DNA from: Brevibacterium marinum
Lineage (GTDB): Bacteria > Actinomycetota > Actinomycetes > Actinomycetales > Brevibacteriaceae
DNA: 64,000 nucleotides
Assembly: GCF_011927955.1 (NCBI RefSeq)
Contig: NZ_JAATJN010000001.1
Span: forward strand, 186,001-250,000
Direction: 5' to 3'
Below are positions 1 through 9,567 of this stretch, piece by piece (within the stretch, counting starts at the first letter, position 1; the number at the start of each line of letters is the position of its first letter). A program made the translations under genes and the position numbers. Under the pieces are notes generated by a model. The model was given only the letters and a program-made list of their open reading frames with translations. It ran no database searches and was not told the origin of the DNA.

Positions 1-657
1 GCCATCCCCGCCGATAAGCTCGGCTCCCACGACCTCGTGACTGCCGATGCGCTCTCCAATATGTTCAATTCCACGTTCTGGGGGAAGCTGGTCATCGCCG
101 GTGGGCTTGCCGGAATCATCACCTCGTGGAATGCCTTCCTCATGGGATCGTCGAGGTTGATGTGGGCAATGGCCAATGCCGGCATGATCCCACGCTGGTT
201 CGGCAAGCTGCACCCGCGCTACCGCACCCCGGTCAATGCCATCATCTTCATCGGCGTGCTCTCCGCCCTCGCACCCTTCCTCGGTGCCGAAGCGCTCAAT
301 TGGATCTCCGACGCCGGCTCTCCCGCAATCGTCATCGCCTACTTCCTCGTCAGTGTCGGCTTCCTGGTCCTGCGCAGGCGCGAACCCGGCATGGAACGGC
401 CCCTGAGAGTCGGCGGTTCGGGCAACGGCGGCATGGCCATAGGAGCCATCTCCTCGGTGCTGACCCTGATTCTGTTCATCCTCTACCTACCGATCACCCC
501 GTTCTCGGCCGAACTTGATTGGAAATCCTGGGCCATGTTCGGTGCGTGGCTGGCCGTCGGCATCTACTTCATGTTCCGCCTGCCCACCGGCATCAAAGCG
601 GGACCGGATGCAGAGAACGAACTGCTGGCCAAGGTGAAGTCCATGCGCACGAAGTGA
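1..657 (+). CDS. APC-family amino-acid permease, C-terminal part (5' end outside window)
   Basis: The frame is open to the first base of the window, so the gene begins upstream and only its last 218 codons are seen. The translation has alternating hydrophobic segments typical of the final five or so helices of an APC-superfamily carrier. The segment around LAGIITSWNAFLMGSSRLMW matches the cytoplasmic-loop region of amino-acid/polyamine permeases, followed by a polar loop with HPRYRTP, which is also typical of the family. It ends with a short charged tail and TGA. The substrate cannot be told from this part. An internal GTG at 37 is in frame but need not be the start. Confidence 0.85.
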   Translation, partial: AIPADKLGSHDLVTADALSNMFNSTFWGKLVIAGGLAGIITSWNAFLMGSSRLMWAMANAGMIPRWFGKLHPRYRTPVNAIIFIGVLSALAPFLGAEALNWISDAGSPAIVIAYFLVSVGFLVLRRREPGMERPLRVGGSGNGGMAIGAISSVLTLILFILYLPITPFSAELDWKSWAMFGAWLAVGIYFMFRLPTGIKAGPDAENELLAKVKSMRTK

Positions 658-1003
658 CGCGGCGAGTGTCAGCCCGGCCCGCAAGGGCTGCAGCGGTGTG
701 ACCCCTCACCGTTAGCAGCGAAACACCGCCCTGCGGGTGTATGTAATGGCGCTGCGGGTGCCTGCTACGAAGCTGCAGGGTGTTATTGGTACTGCGGGTA
801 GGGAATGGGACTCGCGGTAGGGAGCCGGGCTCGTGTTGCATGCAGGGATGCGAGAGCAGAGGCGAGCGCGGCCACCGGCGTTTCGCACAGTGACCGCGCT
901 CGGATCAGGGGGACCGAGGCCGAACGTCGGACTCTCGCATCGAGACCGACCGGCGCTCGGATCCTGGCCGACCGTCAGACGGAAGAATCGAGACGATGGC
1001 GCA
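658..1003. other. Intergenic region between convergent genes
   Basis: This stretch separates the permease from the oppositely oriented demethylase gene. Overlapping reading frames exist but none has a convincing start or domain. A short hairpin, CAGCCC (670-675) with GGGCTG (685-690), lies just after the permease stop and could contribute to termination. The stretch 728-805 has several loosely repeated CTGCGGGT words. I see no other function. Confidence 0.5.
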
Positions 1004-2308
1004 TCAGACGGCGGAGTCGAGTCCGTTCATCTTCAGGCGCTCTCGCTGGTTGGGATTGACGCTCGGGCGGAACGGCATCTCCACGACCTCGGCGCGTACC
1101 GGCACGCCCGGTGTATCGGCGAACGGCTCCGGCAGATGGACCCAGTACTCCGTGCCCAGGGCCGTGCCTCCGACGGGCACGTAGGCCATTGCGATGTTGG
1201 CCTCGAGCTCTGGTGAGTACCACGGTGATGTCACATATCCGACCGGATACCCACTGGCGGCGGCACTGACGAGCCAGAAGTCAGGAGCATAGTCCGTGAT
1301 CGGCTTGCCGCCGATGGTCAGCCCGACCAGCTGAGTCTGGTAAGGCGTCGTTCCCGCTTCGATCTGCGCCCGCACCTCTTCGAGCTTGGCTTTGCCGATA
1401 TAGTCGGCCTCCTTCTTCCGCGGCACCTGATAGGACAGGTTGACCTGGAATGGGTAGGTCTCGAAGTCCATATCCTGACCCCACGAGAGAATGCCGGCGG
1501 CGATTCTGCGGTGGTGGCTGGGCGCGACGACCTTGAGGTTGTAGGGAACGCCAGCGGTCAGCACGGCATTCCACATGTCTTCGGCGTACTTCGTCGAGTC
1601 CTTGAGGTAGATCTCGTACCCCTTTTCCCCCGTGAACCCGGTCTGCGAGATGATGACGTCATGCCCGCCGACCTGAGCTTCCATGAGGGCGAAGCTGGGC
1701 AGCGTGCGCCCCTCCTCACCGACGAGATCGGCGATGACGTCGACCGACTTCGGCCCTTGGACCTGGACCGGCGAGACATCGATCTCGGCGATGGTGACGT
1801 CGAAGCCCTTGCCGACGTTGACGCCCTGCAGCCAGAGCATGAGGTCGGAGTCGGAGAGGCTGAACCAGAATTCATCGACCCCCACCCGCAGCAGAATCGG
1901 GTCGTTGAGGATGCCTCCCGCCTCATTGCACAGGATCACATAGCGGGCACGCATGACGGGGATCTTCGTCGCGTCACGGGTGATGACGTAGTTGACGAAC
2001 GCCTCGGCGTCGGGGCCCTTGACCTGAATCTGTCGTTCGACGGCGACGTTCCACAGGGTCACGTCGTTGACGAGGGACTGGTACTCGACCATCATCCCGC
2101 CGTCCTCGCGCGGCACATAGCCACGCGGGTGGTACATCCGGTTGTAGACGGAGGCCCGCCAGCATCCTTGCTGCATGGACAGCTCCCAGTACGGAGACTT
2201 TCGCACTCTGGTGTCGATGAGCATTTCCACTGGGGTCGGGCCTGATTGACGTAGGTTGATCGGAACTTGTCTGTCACTTTGGTCCACTGATGGAACGTTG
2301 TTGTCCAT
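1004..2308 (-). CDS. Folate-dependent demethylase, GcvT/DmdA-like (aminomethyltransferase family)
   Basis: The 434-residue protein has the folate-binding aminomethyltransferase fold of GcvT, DmdA and related O-, N- or S-demethylases. The N-terminal region WNVAVERQIQVKGPDAEAF resembles the DmdA/GcvT motif in which a conserved tryptophan-rich segment precedes a VKGPDA-type turn. GFTGEKGYEIYL (about residue 220) is the conserved GcvT glycine-rich motif. A C-terminal barrel ends the protein. Such enzymes move a methyl group from a small methylated compound to tetrahydrofolate. The neighbouring dimethylglycine-dehydrogenase-type gene suggests a methylated-amine substrate, but DMSP or a methoxy compound cannot be excluded. 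It is transcribed divergently from the FMN protein, with a palindrome just upstream. Confidence 0.75.
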   Translation of the reverse strand: MDNNVPSVDQSDRQVPINLRQSGPTPVEMLIDTRVRKSPYWELSMQQGCWRASVYNRMYHPRGYVPREDGGMMVEYQSLVNDVTLWNVAVERQIQVKGPDAEAFVNYVITRDATKIPVMRARYVILCNEAGGILNDPILLRVGVDEFWFSLSDSDLMLWLQGVNVGKGFDVTIAEIDVSPVQVQGPKSVDVIADLVGEEGRTLPSFALMEAQVGGHDVIISQTGFTGEKGYEIYLKDSTKYAEDMWNAVLTAGVPYNLKVVAPSHHRRIAAGILSWGQDMDFETYPFQVNLSYQVPRKKEADYIGKAKLEEVRAQIEAGTTPYQTQLVGLTIGGKPITDYAPDFWLVSAAASGYPVGYVTSPWYSPELEANIAMAYVPVGGTALGTEYWVHLPEPFADTPGVPVRAEVVEMPFRPSVNPNQRERLKMNGLDSAV

Positions 2309-2716
2309 GATGTTCCCCTGCCTCGCACAGTTTTATAATATGGAACTTGATTCCCATATTATGGGTAGAACCAGTGTAGGATCGACAAACCGGCAGAAGC
2401 AAGGGTTTCACGCGGCTTTCATCGGTCATCGATCATTTTCCAGGCAACCCCTCAAAAGCGCTGCGAGCGTCACAGAAAACTCGGAGCGAACTGCCGCGCC
2501 TTGACACCCCGCGCGGTTCCGGACGGCGAGTCCCATACGACCGAGCCGGCGAACCCCATCCCGCCAGGCAGACGAAGCCCAACGAATTGAGGCATACCAT
2601 GGCTGAAGAGGGATGGTGTCCGACGCCGCTCACCAGCATACGGAGCTGGCGGCGCCCGTCACTGAGATCGTGGCCCGAGACTCGGGGCGCCGGCCTTCGC
2701 ACGGAAGGAGATCGCA
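2309..2716. other. Divergent promoter region of the demethylase and FMN-protein genes
   Basis: This 408-bp region drives the GcvT-like gene to the left and the glutamate-synthase-like gene to the right. Its left part (2331-2365) is unusually AT-rich for this genome and holds a clean palindrome (separate entry). The right part ends with a good ribosome-binding site, GGAAGGAGA, before ATG 2717. No additional gene is convincing. Confidence 0.55.
2335..2362. promoter_or_regulatory. Palindromic operator candidate upstream of the demethylase
   Basis: Perfect 9-bp arms ATAATATGG and CCATATTAT are separated by 10 bp (2335-2343, 2354-2362). The site lies 27 bp upstream of the demethylase start codon, where it would overlap that promoter. 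GG/CC-flanked AT-rich palindromes fit IclR-family operators, and two IclR genes lie at 4.4-6.1 kb. The assignment to either of them is inference. Confidence 0.55.
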
Positions 2717-4303
2717 ATGGGACGTTTCCTGGCAATCGCTGCGACGCTCGGGATTCTGGTGGCCGTGGGATGGGCCACCGCAGTCGGCCCCTGGGCGTGG
2801 TGGGTGATCGGGGCACTCGTCGCCGCCGTCATCATCCTCGCGATCTACGACCTCACGCAGAGGAAGCATGCGATCCTGCGCAACTATCCCGTCGTCGGGC
2901 ATCTGCGCTTCCTGCTCGAGAGCCTGCGGCCCGAACTCCAGCAGTACTTCATCGAACGCAACTGGGACGGTCGCCCCTTCGACCGCGACATACGCACGAT
3001 CGTCTACGAACGCTCGAAGGGCATCCACGGAGAGAAGGCATTCGGGACCGAGCGCGACGTCAACGCCGAAGGCTACGAATACCTCGTCCACTCCACCGCA
3101 CCGGTCGACCCACCGACCACGCTGCCGCGCGTGAAGGTGGGCGGCCCCGACTGCTCACGCCCCTACAGCATGTCGCTGCTCAACGTCTCGGCCATGAGCT
3201 TCGGTGCCCTGTCGCCGAACGCCGTGCGAGCGCTCAACCGCGGAGCCGAGAGGGGCGGCTTCGCCCACGACACCGGCGAAGGCGGCATCTCGCCGTATCA
3301 CCTCGAGAACAATGGCGACCTGATCTGGGAGGTCGGATCCGGATATTTCGGCACACGCACCGATGACGGCCGCTTCGATCCCGAGCAGTTCGCCGAGCAG
3401 AGCTCGCGTGAGCAGGTCAAGTGCGTGTCCCTGAAGCTGAGCCAGGGAGCGAAGCCGGGCATCGGCGGTGTTCTTCCCGCGGCCAAGGTCAACGCGGAGA
3501 TCGCCCAGGCCCGCGGAGTCCCGCAAGGCGAGAAATGCGTCAGCCCCGCGGCCCACACGGCCTTCAGCACCCCCACCGAACTCATCGAGTTCATCGCCTC
3601 GATGCGCGAACTCTCCGGCGGCAAACCCACAGGCTTCAAGCTCTGCGTCGGCTCGCGTATCGACGTGCTGGCGATCTGCAAGGCCATCAAGGATGTCGGC
3701 ACGGCACCGGACTTCATCATCGTCGACGGCTCCGAAGGAGGAACCGGCGCGGCGCCGCTCGAGTTCGAGGACCACATGGGCGCGCCCCTGACCGACGGTC
3801 TGCTCACCGTGCACAACGCGCTCGTGGGCACCGGACTGCGAGATCAGATCCGGGTCGGAGCCAGCGGCAAGGTGGCAGCCGGCAACGACATCGTCAAGCG
3901 ACTTGCCCAGGGAGCCGACTACACGAATTCCGCGCGGGCGATGATGATGGCCGTCGGCTGCATCCAAGCCCAGATCTGCCATACCGGGCAGTGCCCGGTC
4001 GGGGTCACGACCCAGAACCCAAAGCGACAGCGGGCCCTGCACGTCGGCGACAAGAGCGACCGCGTGAAGAACTACCAAGAAGCGACGGTCGAACAGGCCG
4101 TCGAGATCATGGCATCGATGGGTGTGAACGATCCGCAACAGCTGCGGCCCGAATTCCTCCAGCGCAATGTCTCACGCAACGAGCATCGTTCCTATGCCGA
4201 GCTCTACGAATGGCTGCAGCCGGGAGAGCTGCTGGCGCAGGCGCCCGAGTCGTGGGCACAGGACTGGGCCCGAGCCGATTCGGGAACCTTCCAGCCTACG
4301 TGA
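2717..4303 (+). CDS. FMN-binding glutamate-synthase-family protein with N-terminal membrane anchor
   Basis: The 528-residue protein begins with two hydrophobic segments (about residues 3-18 and 25-45), followed by an FMN-binding glutamate synthase (GltB C-terminal-like) barrel. The 3Fe-4S motif C-x5-C-x4-C is intact at C415, C421 and C426. The glycine-rich stretch EGGTGAAPLEFEDHMG, typical of this barrel, precedes it. These stand-alone membrane-anchored GltS-like proteins are common in actinobacteria and their reaction is mostly unproven. The amidotransferase domain needed for true glutamate synthase is absent. Placement among demethylation genes hints at a role with amino or methylamino acids, comparable to the FMN subunit of N-methylglutamate synthase, but this is speculative. 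The start is backed by a strong ribosome-binding site. Confidence 0.8.
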   Translation: MGRFLAIAATLGILVAVGWATAVGPWAWWVIGALVAAVIILAIYDLTQRKHAILRNYPVVGHLRFLLESLRPELQQYFIERNWDGRPFDRDIRTIVYERSKGIHGEKAFGTERDVNAEGYEYLVHSTAPVDPPTTLPRVKVGGPDCSRPYSMSLLNVSAMSFGALSPNAVRALNRGAERGGFAHDTGEGGISPYHLENNGDLIWEVGSGYFGTRTDDGRFDPEQFAEQSSREQVKCVSLKLSQGAKPGIGGVLPAAKVNAEIAQARGVPQGEKCVSPAAHTAFSTPTELIEFIASMRELSGGKPTGFKLCVGSRIDVLAICKAIKDVGTAPDFIIVDGSEGGTGAAPLEFEDHMGAPLTDGLLTVHNALVGTGLRDQIRVGASGKVAAGNDIVKRLAQGADYTNSARAMMMAVGCIQAQICHTGQCPVGVTTQNPKRQRALHVGDKSDRVKNYQEATVEQAVEIMASMGVNDPQQLRPEFLQRNVSRNEHRSYAELYEWLQPGELLAQAPESWAQDWARADSGTFQPT

Positions 4304-4411
4304 GTGCCGGTCGGCGCGACGACACCGAACGATCGCGCTCCCGCGACACGATGCCGAGTGCGGAGGAGCAACCACCGGTGGGGACCACCTCGCGCGGGGA
4401 GACCTATCGGT

Positions 4412-5170
4412 CTACCGGTGGGTGACCTTGCGCTTGAGGCTGCGGGAGAGCAGGCCCGCTTCATCGACGAGGAGACGGCCGACCTCCTCATGGTGATCGG
4501 CGATGCGCATCGTCGGGCCCGAGATGCCGACGGCCGCGACCACCCGGTCATCCATGCCGAACACGGGTGCCGCCAAGGCGTCGAGGCCCTCTTCGAATTC
4601 CTCGTGCACGATCGCATACCCACGTTCGCGCACCTCGGCGAGGTTGTCCATGAGCTCCTTCCGCGACCCCAGGCTGTGCGGGGTGCGGCGCTCCAGACGT
4701 CCCGTGGGGATCGGGATGATGTCGAAGGCGTACATGATCTTGCCCAATGCCGAGCAGTGCGGCGGGACTTCCACGTCGACCCAGTTCGTGGCGCCGAGGA
4801 CGAAGGTCGAGTCGACCTGGGCGACTTGGACGACCCCGGTCGAGCTGGGCATGGCCAGATTGACCGTCTCCCCGGTCTCCTCGCTCAGTCGCTGCAGGGT
4901 GGGATCGGCCGCGGAGACCAGGGTTTCGACCCGATCGAAGCGCGAGGCATAGGTCGCGAACAGGGCCCCACCGCGATAGAGCCCGTCTGCGTCGCGTTCG
5001 ACGAGACCGTTGCGTTCCAGGGCAGAGAGCAGGCGTGAGACCGTTGAACGGGCCAACTCCGTCGACTCCACCACCTCGGTGTAGGAGATCGCATCGTCGG
5101 CCTTCACCACCAGCGACAATATCTCTGCCGCACGATCGATCGACTGGGTCCCATTGGTCATAGTGCTCAA
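4412..5170 (-). CDS. IclR-family transcriptional regulator
   Basis: This 252-residue protein has an N-terminal winged helix-turn-helix (about residues 8-70, starting SIDRAAEILSLV) and a C-terminal IclR effector domain containing the usual ERGYAIVHEEFEEGL segment. It faces the second IclR gene across a 111-bp divergent region. A GGAG ribosome-binding site precedes ATG 5170. It probably controls the surrounding demethylation genes in response to a pathway metabolite. Which of the two IclR proteins acts at the palindromes near 2348 and 6170 cannot be told. Confidence 0.88.
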   Translation of the reverse strand: MSTMTNGTQSIDRAAEILSLVVKADDAISYTEVVESTELARSTVSRLLSALERNGLVERDADGLYRGGALFATYASRFDRVETLVSAADPTLQRLSEETGETVNLAMPSSTGVVQVAQVDSTFVLGATNWVDVEVPPHCSALGKIMYAFDIIPIPTGRLERRTPHSLGSRKELMDNLAEVRERGYAIVHEEFEEGLDALAAPVFGMDDRVVAAVGISGPTMRIADHHEEVGRLLVDEAGLLSRSLKRKVTHR

Positions 5171-5281
5171 CTCCGTCGGGGAATGATATGCCGCGACACC
5201 ATCGGCGCTCCGGCGGCATTCACCCTACAGCACACCCGGTTCACACTGTTCGAGTTGTGCCATGTGAGCTACAGTTTCGAA

Positions 5282-6058
5282 ATGAGCAACAGCGAGACGA
5301 ATTCCGGCTCCGTGCAGTCCGTCGACCGCGCGGTCACGATCCTCGAGGTCATCGCCCGCACAGGACTGGCCGGGGTCACCGATATCGCCGCCGAGCTCGA
5401 GGTACACAAGTCGACGGCTTCGCGCATCGTGGCCACGCTCGAAGCACGAGGACTCGTCGAACAGGACCAGCACCGCGGGAAGTACCGCCTGGGCCTGGGC
5501 ATCCTCCGTCTCGCCGGGGCCACGACCGCCAGACTCGACATCGTCCAGGAAGCCCGACCCATCGCCAAGCTCCTGGCCGAACGCACCGGTGAGACGATCA
5601 ACATCGCCGTACTCTCCGACGGCGCCGCCCTCTACCTCGACCAGGTCGCCGGCACCGCCTCCGTCCAGAGCCACAACTGGGTCGGCCAGCGCATCCCCCT
5701 GCACGCGACCTCGAACGGCAAGGTCCTGCTGTCCGGGCTGAGCGAGGCAGGGATCCGCAGGACCCTCGAAGAGAAGCTCCCGACCTACACCCCGCACACC
5801 GTGACCTCCCTGCCTCGACTGCTCGACCAGATCGCCGAGGTGGTCGAAGCCGGGCACTCGGTCGTCATCGATGAGCTCGAAGTCGGCCTCACCGCCGTGT
5901 CCGCCCCGATCCGCAACGCTCATGGCGATGTCATCGCCTCGATCTCGGCCTCGGGCCCGAGCTTCCGCTTCACCGGAGACAAGGTCGAGGCCGCCAGAGA
6001 TCTGCTGATGGGTGCGGCGGCCGACGTCTCGGCACGGTTCGGGTGGCGCCAGCGCTGA
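5282..6058 (+). CDS. IclR-family transcriptional regulator
   Basis: This 258-residue IclR protein has the winged helix-turn-helix near residues 10-70 (SVQSVDRAVTILEVIARTG) and an effector domain ending with GPSFRFTGDKVEAARDLL. I chose ATG 5282 over the longer open frame because the helix-turn-helix begins soon after it, as is usual for the family. A TACAGT box at about 5269-5274 lies only 7 bp before the ATG, so the transcript may be leaderless. It sits directly upstream of the dimethylglycine-dehydrogenase-like gene in the same direction and is its most likely regulator. Confidence 0.88.
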   Translation: MSNSETNSGSVQSVDRAVTILEVIARTGLAGVTDIAAELEVHKSTASRIVATLEARGLVEQDQHRGKYRLGLGILRLAGATTARLDIVQEARPIAKLLAERTGETINIAVLSDGAALYLDQVAGTASVQSHNWVGQRIPLHATSNGKVLLSGLSEAGIRRTLEEKLPTYTPHTVTSLPRLLDQIAEVVEAGHSVVIDELEVGLTAVSAPIRNAHGDVIASISASGPSFRFTGDKVEAARDLLMGAAADVSARFGWRQR

Positions 6059-6103
6059 ACGCCTGACGACGCGAGCGCTGACGACCGGTTGCCGCCGAAC
6101 CCT

Positions 6104-6131
6104 TGACACACCTCGGCGGGCGGAGGACGAT
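6104..6131 (+). promoter_or_regulatory. Candidate sigma-A promoter of the demethylase-ETF operon
   Basis: A perfect -35 box TTGACA at 6104-6109 is followed after 16 bp by GACGAT at 6126-6131, an acceptable actinobacterial -10. It lies about 90 bp upstream of ATG 6223 and just upstream of the palindrome at 6162-6178. Confidence 0.5.
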
Positions 6132-6161
6132 CAAAGCACTCAGTTTCATATAGCGCGTCAC

Positions 6162-6178
6162 GTTGCACAGTGCGCAAC
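6162..6178. promoter_or_regulatory. Palindromic operator candidate upstream of the dimethylglycine dehydrogenase gene
   Basis: The 17-bp sequence GTTGCACAGTGCGCAAC is a palindrome with one mismatched pair around a central base (GTTGCnCA-g-TGnGCAAC). It sits between the proposed promoter and ATG 6223, where a bound repressor would block transcription. An IclR-type regulator encoded immediately upstream is the obvious candidate. Confidence 0.6.
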
Positions 6179-6222
6179 ATGTGCCGTTGGAGGCGAAGAC
6201 GCTTCCAGAGAGGAGCCTGACC

Positions 6223-8736
6223 ATGGCTTCCGTCCCCGCCCAAGCCAGTGTCGTCGTCGTCGGCGCAGGCATCGTCGGCAACAGCCTCGTCCACCATCTG
6301 GCCGAGCTCGGCTGGAGAGACATCGTCCAGGTCGACAAGGGCCCACTGCCCAATCCCGGCGGCTCGACCGGGCATGCCTCGAACTTCATCTTCCCCGTCG
6401 ACCATTCCCGCGAGATCACCGACCTCACCCTCGACAGCATGCGCCAATACAAGGAACTCGGCGTCTTCACCGAGTCCGGCGGCTTCGAGGTCGCCCGTAC
6501 CGAGGAGCGAATGGAGGAGCTGCGTCGGCGGATGGCCTCGGCGCAGGCATGGGGCATCGAATCCCACCTGGTCGGCCCCGAGGACGTCGCGGAGAAGGTG
6601 CCTTTCCTCGACCCCTCGGTCATCGTCGGTGCCTTCTGGACGCCCGGTGTCGGGGTCGTCGACTCCGTGGGTGCCGGGACGCTGATGCGCGAATCCGCGC
6701 AGGACAAGGGAGCGCTCACGGTGTCGCCGAACACCGAGGTGACCGGCATCGACGTCGAGAACGGGGCGATTGCGCGGGTGCACACGAGCAACGGCCCGAT
6801 CGAGACCGACAAGGTCCTCATCGCCTGCGGAGTCTGGAGCCCGCGCATCGCGGCCATGGCCGGTGCCGCGCTTCCACTGACTCCGGCCGTGCACCAGATG
6901 ATCAGTGCCGGGCCCGTCCCTCAGCTGGCCGAGCAGACGGGCGAGATCTCGTTCCCGATCGTGCGCGACATGGACGCCCTCTGCTACGAACGCCAGCACG
7001 GATCCGATATGGAGATCGGCTCCTACGCCCACCGGGCGATCCTCCACGAACCCGACGACATCCCCTCGATCGAGGCGGCGAAGCTCTCCCCCACGGAGAT
7101 GCCCTTCACCGACGAGGACTTCGACCCGCAGCTCGAACAGGCCCTCGAACTCATGCCCGACGTCCTGTCCGACCCGGACGTCGAGATCCGCTACGCGATC
7201 AACGGTCTGCTGTCCCTGACTCCGGACGGGCCCCCGATCCTCGGCGAATCGCCCGAGGTCAAGGGTCTGTGGTCGGCGGCGGCCGTATGGGTCAAAGAGG
7301 GCCCGGGAGTGGGCCGAGCCGTGGCCGAGTGGATGACGAACGGGCTGCCCGAGATCGACGTCCAAGGTGCCGACATCGCCCGCTTCCACCCGCACCAGCG
7401 CACCCGCGAACATGTCAGAGCCCGCACCTCCGAGGCCTTCATCAAGACCTACGGCATCGTCCACCCGGGCGAACAGTGGAACTCCGACCGCAACGTCCGC
7501 CTCTCCCCCATGCATGAGCGCGAGAAGGAACTCGGCGCCGTCTTCTTCGAAGTCGGCGGCTGGGAACGCCCCCAGTGGTACGAGTCGAATGCGCCCCTGC
7601 TCGAGGAGTTCGGCGAGCGCGTCATGGACCGCACCGCGGAATGGGACTCCCGCTGGTGGTCGCCGATCATCAATGCCGAACACCTCGCCCTGCGTGAGCG
7701 CGCCGGTCTCGTCGACCTCTCGAGCTTCGTCATCTTCGACGTGATCGGTCCCGCCGCCCTCGACGCGGTCCAGGCGATCGTGCTGGCGCAGATGGACGTG
7801 AGCATCGGCCGGGTCGTCTACACCCCGGTTCTCGACGAAGCGGGCGGCTTCCGCTCGGACCTGACCATCATGCGTCTGGGTCACGACCGGTTCCGCGTCG
7901 TCACGGGCGCCGCCCACGGCATGGTCGACGTGAAATGGTTCGCCGACCGCCTCCCGGACACCGGTGCCCAGATCGCCGACCTCACCTCCTCGTGGACGAC
8001 GATCGGCCTCTGGGGGCCACGCGCCCGTGACATCCTCTCCCAGGTCACGAACGCGGACGTGAGCCACGAGGGCTTCAAGTTCGGCACCGCCCGCACCATC
8101 GAGGTCGGGTCGCTGACGGTGCTGGCCTCCCGCATCTCCTACGTCGGCGATCTGGGGTGGGAGCTCTACGTCCCCATGGAATCCGGGCTCAAACTCTGGG
8201 ACACCCTCACCGAGGCGGGCGGGGAGCACGGTCTCGTGCCCGTCGGCCTCGGCGTCTACGGCACCACGGGTCGCATCGAGAAGGGCTACCGCTCCTTCGG
8301 GGCCGAACTCGACTCCGAGCGCACCGTCGTCGAGGTCGGCATGGCCCGCCCGAAGGTGAAGTCGCAGAACTTCGTCGGTCGCGCCGCCCACCTGCGGCAC
8401 AGGGAGGAGGACCCGAAGACTGTCCTGTGCTCCCTGACCGTCGACGATCAGACGAGCTCCAGCGGCGTGCAGCGCTTCATGCTCGGCGGGGAACCCATCC
8501 TGTCCCAGGACGGCCGGCCGTTGGTCGACGGTCACGGACGGAACTCCTACGTCACCTCGGCGGGGCCGGCTCCGAGCCTGGGAAAGCACGTCCTCATGGC
8601 CTTCCTCCCTCCCGCCGAGGCGGTTCTGGGCAACCAGCTCACCGTCGTCTACATGGAGGAGTCCTACCCGGTGACGGTGGCCTCGATCGATTCGACCCCG
8701 CTGTTCGATCCCAGCAACGAGAACATCAGGAGGTAG
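6223..8736 (+). CDS. Dimethylglycine/sarcosine dehydrogenase-type flavoprotein with folate-binding domain
   Basis: The 837-residue protein has the two-part architecture of dimethylglycine oxidase/dehydrogenase. The N-terminal FAD oxidase domain carries the Rossmann motif VVVVGAGIVGNSLVHHL, and GGSTGHAS (His51) aligns with the histidine that covalently binds FAD in this family. The C-terminal aminomethyltransferase half contains YVGDLGWELYVPME and binds tetrahydrofolate. The reaction is oxidative N-demethylation with the methyl passed to folate. Adjacent ETF genes imply that electrons go to ETF rather than oxygen. The open frame extends upstream through a palindrome. ATG 6223 is preferred because AGAGGAG precedes it and homologues start there. 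Sarcosine, dimethylglycine or another N-methyl compound could be the substrate. Confidence 0.87.
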   Translation: MASVPAQASVVVVGAGIVGNSLVHHLAELGWRDIVQVDKGPLPNPGGSTGHASNFIFPVDHSREITDLTLDSMRQYKELGVFTESGGFEVARTEERMEELRRRMASAQAWGIESHLVGPEDVAEKVPFLDPSVIVGAFWTPGVGVVDSVGAGTLMRESAQDKGALTVSPNTEVTGIDVENGAIARVHTSNGPIETDKVLIACGVWSPRIAAMAGAALPLTPAVHQMISAGPVPQLAEQTGEISFPIVRDMDALCYERQHGSDMEIGSYAHRAILHEPDDIPSIEAAKLSPTEMPFTDEDFDPQLEQALELMPDVLSDPDVEIRYAINGLLSLTPDGPPILGESPEVKGLWSAAAVWVKEGPGVGRAVAEWMTNGLPEIDVQGADIARFHPHQRTREHVRARTSEAFIKTYGIVHPGEQWNSDRNVRLSPMHEREKELGAVFFEVGGWERPQWYESNAPLLEEFGERVMDRTAEWDSRWWSPIINAEHLALRERAGLVDLSSFVIFDVIGPAALDAVQAIVLAQMDVSIGRVVYTPVLDEAGGFRSDLTIMRLGHDRFRVVTGAAHGMVDVKWFADRLPDTGAQIADLTSSWTTIGLWGPRARDILSQVTNADVSHEGFKFGTARTIEVGSLTVLASRISYVGDLGWELYVPMESGLKLWDTLTEAGGEHGLVPVGLGVYGTTGRIEKGYRSFGAELDSERTVVEVGMARPKVKSQNFVGRAAHLRHREEDPKTVLCSLTVDDQTSSSGVQRFMLGGEPILSQDGRPLVDGHGRNSYVTSAGPAPSLGKHVLMAFLPPAEAVLGNQLTVVYMEESYPVTVASIDSTPLFDPSNENIRR

Positions 8737-8739
8737 GCG

Positions 8740-9567
8740 ATGGACATCCTCGTCTGCATCAAACGCGTCCCCGACATCTCGGGCCAGATCACGCTCGACG
8801 ACTCCGGCACCGACATCGACGACTCCGGACTGGGCCACACCACCTCGGCGCACGAGGAATGCGCGGTGGAGCTGGCCATCCAGACCGCGGCTGCCACCGG
8901 CGGAAAGGTCACGGTCCTGACCCTCGGTCCCGCCGAGGCGGTCGAACAGCTGCGCGCGGCCGTGGCCGTCGGCGCCCACGACGGAATCCTCATCGAAGCC
9001 GAGGACCCGTCGGTCTTCGCCCCCGAGGACATCGCCCAAATCATCGGCGACGTCATCCGCGACCTCGCCGAGCAGGGGCAAGGCTTCGACCTCGTGCTGC
9101 TGGGCAACGATGCCGCCGATACCGGCGACTTCCAGGTCGGCATCCGGCTGGCCTACGACCTCGGCTATCCCGTGCTGACGGGAGTCCAGGCGCTGAACGC
9201 GACGGGCGGTGCCGGCGGAGGCTCGGGCAGCTCGGGCGGCTCAACCGGAGCGTCGGAGGCCGGAGCGCTCGAGGCACGTGGGATCGGACCGGCAGGGACC
9301 GAGATCTTCTCCCTCGACCTGCCCGCCGTCATCGCCGTCCAAGAGGGCGGCGTCGACCCCCGCTACCCCTCGATCACCGGGCGGATGAAAGCGAAGAGGG
9401 CCCGCATCGCCGAGTACGTGGCCCCCGAACCGGGGACCGGCAATCCGCGGCTCGGCCTCGAACTGCCGCCCGAGACAGCGAGCGCGGTCACCGTTCTCGG
9501 CGAAGGACCGGATGCGGCCGGTTCCCTCGTCGACGTATTGGAAGAGATCGGAGTGATCAGGTCATGA
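8740..9567 (+). CDS. etfB: Electron transfer flavoprotein beta subunit
   Basis: This 275-residue protein starts with the typical beta-ETF opening MDILVCIKRVPD and carries the DLVLLGNDAADTGDFQVG segment of the nucleotide-binding domain. It starts 3 bp after the dehydrogenase stop, and the ribosome-binding site GGAGG overlaps the end of that gene. A glycine/serine-rich insertion (about residues 155-175) interrupts an otherwise conserved region, one of several such low-complexity inserts in this window. With EtfA it should accept electrons from the upstream flavoprotein and pass them to ETF:quinone oxidoreductase. Confidence 0.88.
   Translation: MDILVCIKRVPDISGQITLDDSGTDIDDSGLGHTTSAHEECAVELAIQTAAATGGKVTVLTLGPAEAVEQLRAAVAVGAHDGILIEAEDPSVFAPEDIAQIIGDVIRDLAEQGQGFDLVLLGNDAADTGDFQVGIRLAYDLGYPVLTGVQALNATGGAGGGSGSSGGSTGASEAGALEARGIGPAGTEIFSLDLPAVIAVQEGGVDPRYPSITGRMKAKRARIAEYVAPEPGTGNPRLGLELPPETASAVTVLGEGPDAAGSLVDVLEEIGVIRS

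Noticed and set aside
5920..9081. 1053-codon minus-strand ORF antisense to the IclR and DMGDH genes
   Set aside because: A shadow of GC-rich codon use; the sense-strand genes have clear domains.
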